Source of the DNA: Pseudomonas silvicola
GTDB lineage: Bacteria > Pseudomonadota > Gammaproteobacteria > Pseudomonadales > Pseudomonadaceae
Length of the DNA: 64,000 nt
Assembly (NCBI RefSeq): GCF_026651855.1
Contig: NZ_CP093280.1
Location: 6,222,501-6,286,500 of the forward strand
Direction: 5' to 3'
The notes beneath the pieces were generated by a model. That model saw only the letters and a list, made by a program, of their open reading frames with translations, searched no databases and had not been told where the DNA came from. The number at the start of each line of letters is the position of its first letter. The stretch's first letter is position 1. Shown here in pieces: positions 7,496 through 16,525 of this stretch. Made by a program: the position numbers and the translations under genes.

Positions 7496-7544
7496 CGGCA
7501 GCGCTCCCCAACGCCCAGCAGCGAGTCCACACCGCGTTCGTTAT

Positions 7545-7925
7545 TTAGGCTCTGTACGAACAGAGCTGTCGTGAACACCGCATGGAGCACGCCACCGAGA
7601 CCATAGGGCCGTAGCTTTTCGCGAGAGTGTCGCAGCGCACCACGATCCGGCGGTTCTCTTTAAGCCCTCCAAACATTCGCTCGATGACATAGCGTCGTCG
7701 GTACTTGGACCGATCAAACAGTCTTGGTAAGCCAGACTTGGGGGTGCGCTTCATCGGGCGCAGCGCGATAACGGGTTGCATTCGATATGGGTCGCGGTAG
7801 CGGCGTAGCGCTTCGGCGTCTTAACCCTTGGCGGCAAGCAACCATCTACAGCGCTTACGCGGCCGGCCATGCTGGCTCGATGGAAAGCTAACCTCGCCCA
7901 ACAGCGATTGAGCGTAGCTAATGCG
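7545..7925 (-). pseudogene. IS5-family transposase, C-terminal third (decayed)
   Basis: Reading the minus strand from about 7925: RISYAQSLLGEV, GRPRKRCRWLLAAKG, then an in-frame stop, DAEALRRYRDPYRMQPV, and the catalytic-end sequence FDRSKYRRRYVIERMFGGLK ending in SYRA. The final codons lie inside the terminal inverted repeat (GGCTCTGTACGAA at 7548-7560), as is usual for the IS427-type group. The conserved DDE glutamate is in VIERMFG. The N-terminal two-thirds are absent here; matching N-terminal sequence is found in the opposite orientation at 16621-17160. Confidence 0.85.
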
Positions 7926-7930
7926 CCAAA

Positions 7931-8800
7931 CTATGAAAGCCCAGACCATTTTTTTAAATACGATCGAGCATCATGGCAAAGGGCCCCGTAACGGCTGTCG
8001 AGGAGTAGGAACCTATGAACTTTCGGCAGTACCTCTACACTCAATGCGGGGTATAGATGATGCACTAGGTGGTATCCGTCATTTCGAGGCAGAAGAACCC
8101 ACGACAACACTTTGTTACGGACCATGAAATTTCGGGTCTTAATATATTTATCAGAATTTCCAACCAATCCCCCGTGATCAATTACATCCATCAAATATTT
8201 GTGAACTTGAAACGCATAGAAATAAGGCAGAATGATGAATGCAATGAAATACCATAAATAGCAAAACGCTACCCCCACCAGCAGTCCCAGAAAAACTATC
8301 CGCACACAGCGCGCCCATACTGGAGACTTCCGATCAAACCAGCATATAGAAATTGGTAGTCGACCCCAATCAAGCGTTAAAGCCCTTTTCAGGTGTTCGA
8401 AAAAAACCTCTCGGCTAGGTTCACGACTCAATCCGTACTTTCCCAGCCCTCGAAGATCAAGATCCCTTTCTAAGTCACCTAGATATTTATGATGCGCAAA
8501 ATGCTCCTTCTGAATAGTTTTAAAACTCGACAGCTCCAAAATCGCAAACAACTCACCAAAAGTCCTATTGAGATCACGAGAATCACAAAAAGAGTAGTGA
8601 TAACACTCGTGAGATATATTATTTATAGCCCTGAAGCGAGCACCTAAAAAAAATAGCATTAAAGGATATAGAGACCAACTTACAGGGTAAGCCAGACACA
8701 AACAATAGCAAGCAACGGACGCTACGACCAGCACAAATACATTGATACAGCCTATCATCGCAGCTTGCACCGTGCTTTTTCTATACGTATACCCTTCCAT
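7931..8800 (-). CDS. Fatty acid desaturase-like membrane di-iron oxidase, last gene of the biosynthetic island operon
   Basis: About 289 residues with four or five hydrophobic segments and the three histidine boxes of membrane di-iron desaturases/hydroxylases: HECYHY, HFAHH and HLVHHLYP, plus DVIDHGG. The ATG at 8800 follows AGGAGG; an alternative ATG at 8815 overlaps the previous stop (TAATG), a pattern used elsewhere in this operon. In this context it more likely oxidises a biosynthetic intermediate than membrane lipid; the phaseolotoxin cluster also has a desaturase-like gene. AT-rich composition. Its stop codon is only a few bases from the IS5 remnant. Confidence 0.85.
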   Translation of the reverse strand: MEGYTYRKSTVQAAMIGCINVFVLVVASVACYCLCLAYPVSWSLYPLMLFFLGARFRAINNISHECYHYSFCDSRDLNRTFGELFAILELSSFKTIQKEHFAHHKYLGDLERDLDLRGLGKYGLSREPSREVFFEHLKRALTLDWGRLPISICWFDRKSPVWARCVRIVFLGLLVGVAFCYLWYFIAFIILPYFYAFQVHKYLMDVIDHGGLVGNSDKYIKTRNFMVRNKVLSWVLLPRNDGYHLVHHLYPALSVEVLPKVHRFLLLDSRYGALCHDARSYLKKWSGLS

Positions 8801-8814
8801 TTTACCTCCTCTCA

Positions 8815-9570
8815 TTATCCACCAAGACCATCAAATCGCCGAGCCAACGATCGAAACAACAGGACCGATGCACAGGCATGAACAAAAACAATGAATAAAA
8901 ACTCAAAAAAAAGTCCAACATCACCCTTGTCAAGCACGTTTGCGGAAACAGAAGCGCTAACCAAAAGAGGAAACGCATGTATCAGCAGCTTAGTGATAAT
9001 CGTGGAAAAAAACGGAACAGGCACTATCGCAAAAGCACTCAACTCGGAGTGAACATAATCAACTGGCATTTCCCGCTGCGTTAAAAACGTAAGAGAATAG
9101 AACATAATGAGAAATGACAGATTAGCAACAACACCAACAACCAATGAAAGCACCCATAGAACCAAGCCTGCCGCAGGATGAACCAATAATGCAAGATCCG
9201 CATAGACACAGACAATAATGCATACGCAAACTAGTACATAAAGATAGGAGGGCTTGCACTGTCGAAGAAGCACCAGCCACCACATCGGTACAGGCTTAAT
9301 AAGGAACGGATCCCCTAGACCACGACTAAGGTGCTGAAAAAAACTCTCAATGGAGGCAGAAAAAAAATTGACCACCAAAGAAACGACAACATAAGAAAGC
9401 AGCATTATAAACAGCCAACTCTTCGAGACGGCACCTCCCAGAAAATTAGAAACAACGTCAAAAAAAATTAGCTGGCAGCTATAGAAGACACAAAGAGCCG
9501 CAACATGCCCAGTTAAATTAGTCAAATATTTCAATTCAGACTGTAAGCAATTCCATATCCATTTAAACAT
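8815..9570 (-). CDS. ABC-2 type exporter permease, second subunit
   Basis: About 251 residues with six predicted TM segments and a short N-terminal amphipathic stretch. I chose ATG 9570, which follows GGAGGG and begins two bases after the previous stop; the upstream extension to 9651 would lie within the preceding gene. Together with the adjacent permease and ATPase it should form a heteromeric exporter similar to bacterial ABC-2 (DUF990-type) transporters. The most probable cargo is the product of the upstream enzymes. AT-rich. Confidence 0.75.
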   Translation of the reverse strand: MFKWIWNCLQSELKYLTNLTGHVAALCVFYSCQLIFFDVVSNFLGGAVSKSWLFIMLLSYVVVSLVVNFFSASIESFFQHLSRGLGDPFLIKPVPMWWLVLLRQCKPSYLYVLVCVCIIVCVYADLALLVHPAAGLVLWVLSLVVGVVANLSFLIMFYSLTFLTQREMPVDYVHSELSAFAIVPVPFFSTIITKLLIHAFPLLVSASVSANVLDKGDVGLFFEFLFIVFVHACASVLLFRSLARRFDGLGG

Positions 9571-9572
9571 TA

Positions 9573-10358
9573 CTACCCTCCAGCACCACCATATTTCACC
9601 CGAATAACCTTCGCCGCAAAAAATATCCACATCAAAAGCGTGACACCCCAAAATACATACAAGCCCAACAATTCAAGCGCAAGATTTATTGAGGGCTTCA
9701 CCAAAAACTCAGCCGGACCGCCAATTGCTAATCGGAAAGGGTTATATCTCATTGCCGGCTGCAGCCAATCCGGCCAAAATGCTACCGGAAGCAAAGTGCC
9801 GCCTGCAACACTGAACATAACTACGTTCAGGCTCAACAGGGCATCAGGCTTCACAGTCCAGTAGACAAACCCTGCCATCGCATAGCCTAATAAAAAACAT
9901 AATCCCTGACTCAGCAGCAACAAGCACAAAAAGCCAACAACCCCAACCATCTCACCCTTAAACAAAACAACAACCACCGCCACCATAATAGGCGGAAAAT
10001 AATATAGCAAACTTTCCCCAACGAACAAGGCCGCACTATAAAACATATAACTTACAGGCTTCACTTGAAAGCATTCAATCAGACCATAGCTCACATGACC
10101 CGAAATACGAGCGATCAAATCGTAAGCGTTATTCAACCTATTTAAAGCGAGCGCAGCCGCGTAATACAAATAAATCTCGGACAACGCGTACCCCCCCTGA
10201 AGCTCGTTTGCTGGAAAAACTGCACGACTCCAAATCAACAACTGAATAACAAAGGGAACGCTCGTCGCTATAAAAAAATCAACTATCAACATTGACCTAT
10301 CACAATAAACGGAAAAAAAACCCGCCTTAACAAGCGATTTTGCTGCTCTGGCATTCAT
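9573..10358 (-). CDS. ABC-2 type exporter permease, first subunit
   Basis: 261 residues, six hydrophobic segments, with a cytoplasmic leader (MNARAAKSLVKAGFFSVYCD) and the WSRAVF turn common in ABC-2/DUF990 permeases. The ATG overlaps the stop of the ATPase gene by four bases (ATGA), so it is translationally coupled to it. It is likely paired with the permease at 8815-9570 to form the transmembrane pore. Confidence 0.8.
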   Translation of the reverse strand: MNARAAKSLVKAGFFSVYCDRSMLIVDFFIATSVPFVIQLLIWSRAVFPANELQGGYALSEIYLYYAAALALNRLNNAYDLIARISGHVSYGLIECFQVKPVSYMFYSAALFVGESLLYYFPPIMVAVVVVLFKGEMVGVVGFLCLLLLSQGLCFLLGYAMAGFVYWTVKPDALLSLNVVMFSVAGGTLLPVAFWPDWLQPAMRYNPFRLAIGGPAEFLVKPSINLALELLGLYVFWGVTLLMWIFFAAKVIRVKYGGAGG

Positions 10359-11380
10359 TCGCCACCTTCCTCTTCGCCATACGTCTCGCGACCGCTTCTA
10401 ATAAAGTTCAGAAAGCTATCATCCAAAGACTTCTCAACACTACTCCAGTAATAAATTTTCTTATGCAATAAATAGCCTTCAACAAAAGATCTAGCTCGAT
10501 AACTCACTTCCAGCCGAACAACATCCTTTTCGACTCTTACATAGTTGCATCCATCAATACGGCTTAGGAGCTCCTGCAACTCTTGCAATCTGTTGTGCAC
10601 TAACACATCCCTGTTGCGCAGACCAATACAATAGACTGACATACCGCTACATCTACTAAACTCGGACAATGGACCGTCATACCCAACCCGCCCCCTATCT
10701 AACACTACCAACCTACGACAACATGCTTGTATATCTAAGGAGTCATGACTCGTCAAGATAAGCGTCGTTCCCTGTTCAGCGCTTCGATAATTTAAATAAT
10801 CTCTTATTTGAAACTTTGAAGCCACATCTAACCCAAGCGTTGGCTCATCTAACAATAAAATCTCCGGAGAATGCATTAGCGCAAGTGCAATTTCGCACTT
10901 GACCCGCTCACCCAGACTCAGATTCCTCACAGGTCTATCGAGAACAGCTTGCAGACTTAAAGCACAGAAGAGTTCGCTAATATTTTTTTCGTAAACACAT
11001 TTATTTACGGCATAAACATCGCGATAAGTATCAAAGCTTACTCTGGCGGGCAGGTCCCACCACAACGAACTTTTATGCCCGAAAACTACGCCAATTCTTC
11101 TCAGATAAGCGGGCTTCCGACGGGCTGGCTCAAACCCTAAAACCGAAACCCTTCCAGACGTAGGGCGGTGAATGCCAGAGATCATCTTTAACAAAGTGGA
11201 TTTACCTGCACCATTCGCTCCGACCAACCCGACAGTCTCGCCTTTCTCGACCACAAAGGAAGCGTCATCGATCGCAACAAACCTATCATCCGGTCTATTG
11301 AAAAAGCCAAATGAAAAACTGCTCCTCCGCACATAGACTTTGGACACATTGGAAACCACAATTGATTTATCCGTCATCAT
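10355..11380 (-). CDS. ABC exporter ATP-binding protein (ABC-2 type)
   Basis: 341 residues. Walker A GANGAGKST, signature LSLGERVK, Walker B ILLLDEPT and the switch His in ILTSHD are all intact, so it should be an active ATPase. The long region after residue 230 (GRVGYDG onwards) is typical of DrrA-like and ABC-2 exporters. I chose ATG 11380, sharing one base with the stop of the ATP-grasp gene (TAATG); a second ATG follows directly at 11377. It energises export by the two permeases downstream and may double as self-protection. Confidence 0.88.
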   Translation of the reverse strand: MMTDKSIVVSNVSKVYVRRSSFSFGFFNRPDDRFVAIDDASFVVEKGETVGLVGANGAGKSTLLKMISGIHRPTSGRVSVLGFEPARRKPAYLRRIGVVFGHKSSLWWDLPARVSFDTYRDVYAVNKCVYEKNISELFCALSLQAVLDRPVRNLSLGERVKCEIALALMHSPEILLLDEPTLGLDVASKFQIRDYLNYRSAEQGTTLILTSHDSLDIQACCRRLVVLDRGRVGYDGPLSEFSRCSGMSVYCIGLRNRDVLVHNRLQELQELLSRIDGCNYVRVEKDVVRLEVSYRARSFVEGYLLHKKIYYWSSVEKSLDDSFLNFIRSGRETYGEEEGGE

Positions 11381-12609
11381 TAAAAGACCTTGTAGCACTG
11401 TCGCTCACACAAGTTTTCGATCTCGGCAAGCACAGCGGAGCGCTCACCTTTGATAATAATGGACGCTAAGCTTCGCTCGTGACTATAAAATGAGCGACAT
11501 AACTTCGTACCCAGTGGAACGCTTTTTCGGTGCAGCACTTGTAGGTTAGCCGGCGCGTCCAAGCAGATAGCTAAAAGTCGATCACTGCTATTATCTGGCA
11601 GGAATGGGATGGAGATCCAACCATGTGCAGTGTGCTGCGAAGGATTGGAAAATGTTTGCTTTACCTCTCTGCCGATCTGAGATTGGACGTGTGCATGAAT
11701 AATATCTACACCATACTCCAGCTTGATCGACCTACAAATCTCGCCGCCGCCAGGTCGAGCCGCAACCTCCAAAACCGTCAAGTCCTGCTCACTCAACCGT
11801 ATAAACGCTTCAATGTGAAATGCTCCATCGGGGAAATCCAAAGCACTAAAAATCTGCCGTAAGTGAACCATAACGAAACCGAACTGCCGGCGGTCTTGTG
11901 AGCAAGAGCCGAAGGGTGTCCCAAATAAATACCCCAATTGGCTGTTGACATATTCACCTACACACCAAAAAGCAGGTTCCTTACCGATGCACACCCCGTC
12001 TATATGGTACAAAGTTCCCTCAACAAAGCTCTCAGCATGGTATTCTGTTTCAGACATATCGTTGAATTCGTCATAAACAAATGACTCTGGACCCAAGTGG
12101 AGCGCTTTAAAATCTTGAAATGAATCTACTCTAATGACCCCTACTGCTCCAGCTAGTGCGCGTGGTTTGATGATTAGAGGGAAGCTCAACTTGCTAGCAA
12201 CTTCTGAATACTCAAAGACTATAGGAGTCTTGACACCAGCGGCAGACAGCTTCCGTTTCATTACAACCTTATCGCGAAAAGTTCGTGCTTGCGACTGGCC
12301 CATACCACGTACATCTAAAGCCTCCCTAAAATAAGCAGCTGGCAACACACTAAACTCATCCATAGCAACAACATAGTCAAAGCTACACCCATTCAAAAAC
12401 CTTTCGACAATCCCAACAATTTCCTTTTTATTGGAAAAATCGCGCACAATCAGGACATCGTCAAGACCGGCATATTCAAGTACTGCGTCATTTAGATCTT
12501 CAATTATAAAACGCACTGCTTTACAACCACTCAAGCTCCGTGAAACGTTGAGTTTGGTAGGCATCCGCAAATCCGACGTGACGATGAGTACTGATGAATT
12601 AATCTTCAC
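11380..12609 (-). CDS. ATP-grasp ligase (carboxylate-amine ligase type)
   Basis: 409 residues. The N-terminal third is a Rossmann-like preATP-grasp domain; the core has FPLIIKPRALAGAVGVIRV (ATP-binding lysine), ESFVEGTLYHIDGV, and the metal-binding end GAFHIEAFIR...LEVAARPGGG. Such enzymes activate a carboxylate as acyl phosphate and join it to an amine. A GTG start at 12609 lies five bases after the previous stop, with GAGG upstream. In this operon it probably makes an amide or peptide bond to the aminopropyl/guanidino building block. The phaseolotoxin cluster also has ATP-grasp-type ligases; the substrate here is unknown. Confidence 0.85.
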   Translation of the reverse strand: MKINSSVLIVTSDLRMPTKLNVSRSLSGCKAVRFIIEDLNDAVLEYAGLDDVLIVRDFSNKKEIVGIVERFLNGCSFDYVVAMDEFSVLPAAYFREALDVRGMGQSQARTFRDKVVMKRKLSAAGVKTPIVFEYSEVASKLSFPLIIKPRALAGAVGVIRVDSFQDFKALHLGPESFVYDEFNDMSETEYHAESFVEGTLYHIDGVCIGKEPAFWCVGEYVNSQLGYLFGTPFGSCSQDRRQFGFVMVHLRQIFSALDFPDGAFHIEAFIRLSEQDLTVLEVAARPGGGEICRSIKLEYGVDIIHAHVQSQIGREVKQTFSNPSQHTAHGWISIPFLPDNSSDRLLAICLDAPANLQVLHRKSVPLGTKLCRSFYSHERSLASIIIKGERSAVLAEIENLCERQCYKVF

Positions 12610-12614
12610 TATTT

Positions 12615-13982
12615 TTAGACCTCACAAATGAACGTCCTGCGTTTATAGCTAGCCGATTTGGGAATCGATGGCATAGTAATATAATCAAAACTCAACACAT
12701 GGCCAAACAGGCTCACCATGATCACCTCAAACTTGTCGAAAAAACCCTGGGGAATAGTTTGAATCGGCACAAAAAGCACTTTCACCGAAGACAAGCTTGA
12801 CTGAACGACTCTAAACTCTTTTAAAAATAATGGCTCGATACAAAAACACTGCTCGACTACATCCAGAAGCACTGCACTTCTTATCGTCCTTCCGTCTTGC
12901 GCAATAAAATTCTGATCAGCCCTGCCATGCAAACTATTAAGCCGCCTATAGTAAGATCCGCAAGCGCATTTTTCGTTAGAATAACAAAACTCCGCCAAGT
13001 CGCCCTGATCATAACGAATGATGGGCATTGCTGTATTCCACAAATCGGTACCTACCACTCTGCCCCTATCATCGCTGCCGACTATCTCGACATAAACATC
13101 ATCCTCACTTACGTGGTATTCATGAAAGGGACATTCGAATGCAATAATATTTAACTCTTCACTTGAGTACTCATCCAAAACGCTTACACCCAATTCTTTT
13201 TCAAGCTCCATTCGTCCACGTGAACTAGTGAATTCCGAGTTCGTCGAAATTAGTTTCACCCCAGCATCCCGAAGGACGTCTCCACATGATCCGACAATAT
13301 CAAGATATGATCCAATGCATGAAATCAATTTAGGGCGCAGCAACTTAATATGCGCGGCGAGATCCTCGGAATTGCACTCAGGCTTTATTGACAACACGGG
13401 ATGATGCCCGCAAAAAGACGAGTACCACAATGGTACAAAGTTAATATTATAAATCCACTCGTCGGGTCTTAAAGATTCCCCTAGCTGCACCTCAAACATC
13501 CGAAGCCTGAATAACGTATCCAGGTCTGTACGCCCTTCACTAAAGACCATCTGTACTTGTTTCCCGGACGACCCAGATGTGCTCATCCATCGGAGCTTAG
13601 ATAAATCATGCTTGGACGAAACGATTCTACGAGGAAACCCCTCAATCAAATCGTCTTTTGTGATTAAGGGAAGGCATTCAAAATCTTTGATGTCCCTTAT
13701 CGCCCCGAGCTCATACCCCGCTGATGAATATAGCTCTCGATAAAATAAGCAATTTTCGAACGCCCAATCCACAACAAACTGAAGCCTACCCAGTTGAAAC
13801 TCTTCAATATTTTTCCGTTCAGCAGTATAATTGCTTGATAGCGAATTCCGTGCCAGAGTCCATTTTTTCAGCATACCTCTCTGTTTAGCTAAAGTTTCAA
13901 TCTTATGAAGTGGAGTAAGGCGCATCGCAGCAGCAATCGCCGGCCCGGCCACTACCGCAGTGCGGGTGTCAAAGATACTCAT
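12615..13982 (-). CDS. PaaK-like adenylate-forming enzyme (acyl-AMP/CoA ligase)
   Basis: 455 residues. The phosphate-binding loop MSTSGSSGKQVQM, the motif DEYSSEELNIIAFEC, the ribose-binding Asp region MPIIRYDQGDLAEF and a cysteine pair CACG followed by LHGRADQNFI match the phenylacetate-CoA ligase/coenzyme F390 synthetase-like branch. It would activate a carboxylic acid as adenylate and perhaps pass it on as thioester or amide. The ATG at 13982 shares one base with the amidinotransferase stop (TAATG); the longer frame back to 14084 lies inside that gene and is unlikely. The acid substrate is not evident. Confidence 0.83.
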   Translation of the reverse strand: MSIFDTRTAVVAGPAIAAAMRLTPLHKIETLAKQRGMLKKWTLARNSLSSNYTAERKNIEEFQLGRLQFVVDWAFENCLFYRELYSSAGYELGAIRDIKDFECLPLITKDDLIEGFPRRIVSSKHDLSKLRWMSTSGSSGKQVQMVFSEGRTDLDTLFRLRMFEVQLGESLRPDEWIYNINFVPLWYSSFCGHHPVLSIKPECNSEDLAAHIKLLRPKLISCIGSYLDIVGSCGDVLRDAGVKLISTNSEFTSSRGRMELEKELGVSVLDEYSSEELNIIAFECPFHEYHVSEDDVYVEIVGSDDRGRVVGTDLWNTAMPIIRYDQGDLAEFCYSNEKCACGSYYRRLNSLHGRADQNFIAQDGRTIRSAVLLDVVEQCFCIEPLFLKEFRVVQSSLSSVKVLFVPIQTIPQGFFDKFEVIMVSLFGHVLSFDYITMPSIPKSASYKRRTFICEV

Positions 13983-15094
13983 TATGCATCCGCTCGATAA
14001 CTGGCTAGACGGCCAGTTCGCCTGATGTCCAACGTAGCGCAGTGAAACGACCCCCCAAATGACTGAAAGTTTTGAAAGTCGCATGGAACCACCTCAAAAC
14101 CCCACTTCCTGAACGCTGCAATTAACACATGTTCTTGGCGCTCTACGATAACCGTGCGCTCATCCAAAGATAGCACATTCATATGAATCCATTTACTAGT
14201 CATATAAAGCGGGTGGTTATCCGGCATTTGACTTGGCGGCGCAACCAAAACTTCCCAGTCGCGAAAAAAATCCGGAATTTTGGACACCCATGCGGGGTTT
14301 ACCAATACTTTATCAGGCGCCAACGGCAGGATAGTCGTGTCAATGTGCATAGGCGCGTTATCATCAAAGGAATACACATGAACATTGAACCGGCTGCCCA
14401 GCTCCCGCCTGAGCCAATCAACGCCCAGTTGATTGGTAACATGACTTCTCTGTCCGATAATATCTCTACCGACCTTAATAAAATCTGCCGCATCGAAAAG
14501 TGGCTCATCATTTCCGATCACCGACTCAAAAGCATTTTTATTGAGTACTTCATCAATCCACATACTATCTTTCAGCATCGGTTTCGGTGCCGAGACTACA
14601 TGTGCACCCTGTCGAAAGTAGTCGATCAGAATACTTCGATAAGGAAAAGTTTCGAAATACCGAGACCGCCATGCCATAGGCGTCTCTATAATTTTATTGC
14701 CAATCGCCAGCATCCCATCTCTTGGCATTGCACTATAGTATCCGCCATTGCTGTTGAAAAACGGGGTAGCGAAAGCCGCAAAGTGGTCGTGCGCATCGGG
14801 CCTGCGTACTTTCACTCCCAATTTGGAGAGCAGGTCGGCCAAGCCATCCACCTCAGATCTTGCTCTTTGAACATGCGCCTCTTCGAACCGGGAACCAGCT
14901 ATACTTTTCAAGTAACTTTGATGCCGCTTAGGAATTACCGCCTCCAAACTGCGATCCCAATCCGGCATTCTGATATCATCGATAACTCCCACTATCACCT
15001 CCTCCAAAGGGTCCCACTCGTTGAAAGTGGACACTGGTGAGAGCCCGGCAACCTGCTTTACGGTTTCTGCCACCTGGCATCGAGAAATAGACAT
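13982..15094 (-). CDS. L-arginine:amine amidinotransferase (AGAT/AmtA-like)
   Basis: 370 residues of the arginine:glycine amidinotransferase fold. The catalytic residues appear intact: FDAADFIKVGRD, QRSHVTN, the His of PMHIDTTILPL and the nucleophilic Cys of GSFHCATLDIRR. The family moves the amidino group of arginine onto a primary amine, giving ornithine and a guanidino compound; AmtA does this with lysine in phaseolotoxin synthesis. The start lies three bases after the stop of the aminopropyltransferase gene. The acceptor here may be the amine made by that enzyme, as inferred from gene order. Confidence 0.9.
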   Translation of the reverse strand: MSISRCQVAETVKQVAGLSPVSTFNEWDPLEEVIVGVIDDIRMPDWDRSLEAVIPKRHQSYLKSIAGSRFEEAHVQRARSEVDGLADLLSKLGVKVRRPDAHDHFAAFATPFFNSNGGYYSAMPRDGMLAIGNKIIETPMAWRSRYFETFPYRSILIDYFRQGAHVVSAPKPMLKDSMWIDEVLNKNAFESVIGNDEPLFDAADFIKVGRDIIGQRSHVTNQLGVDWLRRELGSRFNVHVYSFDDNAPMHIDTTILPLAPDKVLVNPAWVSKIPDFFRDWEVLVAPPSQMPDNHPLYMTSKWIHMNVLSLDERTVIVERQEHVLIAAFRKWGFEVVPCDFQNFQSFGGSFHCATLDIRRTGRLASYRADA

Positions 15095-15097
15095 GCG

Positions 15098-15958
15098 TCA
15101 GAATCCTTTTCTAATAGAAATCGGCGGAATAACTGCAGACTCAATTGTCAATGCGTCTACATACTCAGGAATGTAAGTCAGTTCTTTTAATCGCTGAACC
15201 ATTTCTGAAATAGACAAAACTGACTTATCCTTGTGCCCAATCAACCATACCCAATCCTGCTCCCTTAATTCAAAGTAGGTTACTTTCGCAAATGATTGCT
15301 CCATTGCAGCTTTCACTTTTTTTAAGGCGCTGCTCCTCCATATTGCTGGATTGCCCCCCTGAGTGATAAAAACGCCTTCCTGGACCAATACCTCACATAC
15401 CTTCCGATAAAAACTAGCTGAGTACAAACCAGCATTTTTAGAAGAATAATCGGGAACATCCATCACAATCAAATCGAATCTTGTATTAGACTGAATGCAT
15501 CGATCAAGAAACTCGTCACCATCACAAAAAATTAAGGTCACCCCCCCTTCACCCCTTTTGTATCTTTCAACCTCATCTACTGAATACCCATATGGGAGTA
15601 GCTGGCTACAGGCGACTAGGCATTCTTCATCAAGATCGACGTGCACTATCTTTTCAATACCAGCCTCCTTTAAAACCTGGGAAGCAACCCCTTCAGAAGA
15701 ACCTATTACGAGAGCAGATTTAGGCAGGCAAGGCATGGAAATCAGCGCAGGAACTACTTGACCTTCGTGATAGGCCTTCTGACTTAGCTCACTACTTTGC
15801 CGCTCGCCATCACAGAATAACGCCACCCCATGAGCAGTTTCAGCTATCTGTACAAACTGGTATTTAGTGCGGCGCGACAAAATCATTCGATCAACTTTCC
15901 AGCGCCTCTCTAGCCCTTCCGAAATCGGCTCAAAAATATAGGTCGTCCCACTAGCCAT
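15098..15958 (-). CDS. Spermidine synthase-like aminopropyltransferase
   Basis: 286 residues with an N-terminal beta-strand domain (VALFCDGERQSSELSQKAYHE, the counterpart of the LDG...Q..E.DE..YHE motif) and a Rossmann methyltransferase-like core. The glycine loop reads VIGSSEGV instead of the common GGGDGG, and the following acid is intact (HVDLDEE). The catalytic-Asp segment reads MDVPDY rather than the usual D-S-T-D-P. These changes suggest an altered acceptor. The ATG at 15958 has GGAG upstream; a GTG at 15973 is an alternative. It pairs with the AdoMet decarboxylase upstream, which would supply the aminopropyl donor. Confidence 0.85.
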   Translation of the reverse strand: MASGTTYIFEPISEGLERRWKVDRMILSRRTKYQFVQIAETAHGVALFCDGERQSSELSQKAYHEGQVVPALISMPCLPKSALVIGSSEGVASQVLKEAGIEKIVHVDLDEECLVACSQLLPYGYSVDEVERYKRGEGGVTLIFCDGDEFLDRCIQSNTRFDLIVMDVPDYSSKNAGLYSASFYRKVCEVLVQEGVFITQGGNPAIWRSSALKKVKAAMEQSFAKVTYFELREQDWVWLIGHKDKSVLSISEMVQRLKELTYIPEYVDALTIESAVIPPISIRKGF

Positions 15959-16023
15959 AACCAAATACTCCACACAAATTCATCCAAGCTTCAGCAAACA
16001 TCCTTTTATTAAGCAAGATTTAT

Positions 16024-16407
16024 TTACCGACCTCTTTCGAGCACCTTCACATTTTTTGGCTCTGCACTCAGCACAGTAGCTAGGTGCTTTAAAGCTATTA
16101 GCGGCTGGCATGTTCCGCACGTAAATATGTCCAAAAACAAACATCCACTTTCGGGGTACGTATGTATCGCGGCGTGGGACTCCTCTAATAGCAGCACTAG
16201 AGTCATACCCTCTGGGTCAAACTTTTTTCCAGAAACGCCACATACGGTGGCTCCACACTTGATCACTGAATCGTGAAGGGCAGCTTGCAGCCGTTCCATG
16301 TCGTTAAGCAACTGACGCTCTACATTGACCAATTCGGCAAGCAGATGTTTGCCTTCGAATTTATGCCCAACCGCATTTGCTGCATAACCATCTGCATCAT
16401 CGAGCAT
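16024..16407 (-). CDS. speD: S-adenosylmethionine decarboxylase proenzyme (prokaryotic SpeD type), first gene of the island operon
   Basis: 127 residues. The self-cleavage site is clear in LLLEESHAAIHTYPESG, where the serine becomes the pyruvoyl cofactor, and DIFTCG provides the catalytic cysteine. This is the short bacterial form (about 120-140 residues). It makes decarboxylated AdoMet, the aminopropyl donor for the next gene. The ATG at 16407 has AGGAG five bases upstream; a GTG two codons earlier is less likely. The gene leads an operon of nine and is AT-rich like the rest. Confidence 0.92.
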   Translation of the reverse strand: MLDDADGYAANAVGHKFEGKHLLAELVNVERQLLNDMERLQAALHDSVIKCGATVCGVSGKKFDPEGMTLVLLLEESHAAIHTYPESGCLFLDIFTCGTCQPLIALKHLATVLSAEPKNVKVLERGR

Positions 16408-16490
16408 GCGCACTCCTATTGAATGTGATTTTCACCCTCGTCGTGAGCGGCGACGTCTGGGAAAATGTTAAAGAAACGCGTTAAATTCTG

Positions 16491-16525
16491 TATATAAAAA
16501 AAATCCGACAAAATCGAAAGGCTAT
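16491..16525 (-). promoter_or_regulatory. Possible promoter of the island operon
   Basis: On the minus strand a TATATA box (16496-16491) lies within a very AT-rich tract about 85 bp before the speD ATG, with a weak TTTCGA about 17 bp upstream. There is no recognisable operator. The tentative call rests mainly on the -10-like sequence. Confidence 0.35.

Noticed and set aside
14183-15040. 285-codon plus-strand frame in the island
   Set aside because: It is wholly antisense to the amidinotransferase, whose catalytic motifs are clear; the plus-strand frame has no recognisable domain.
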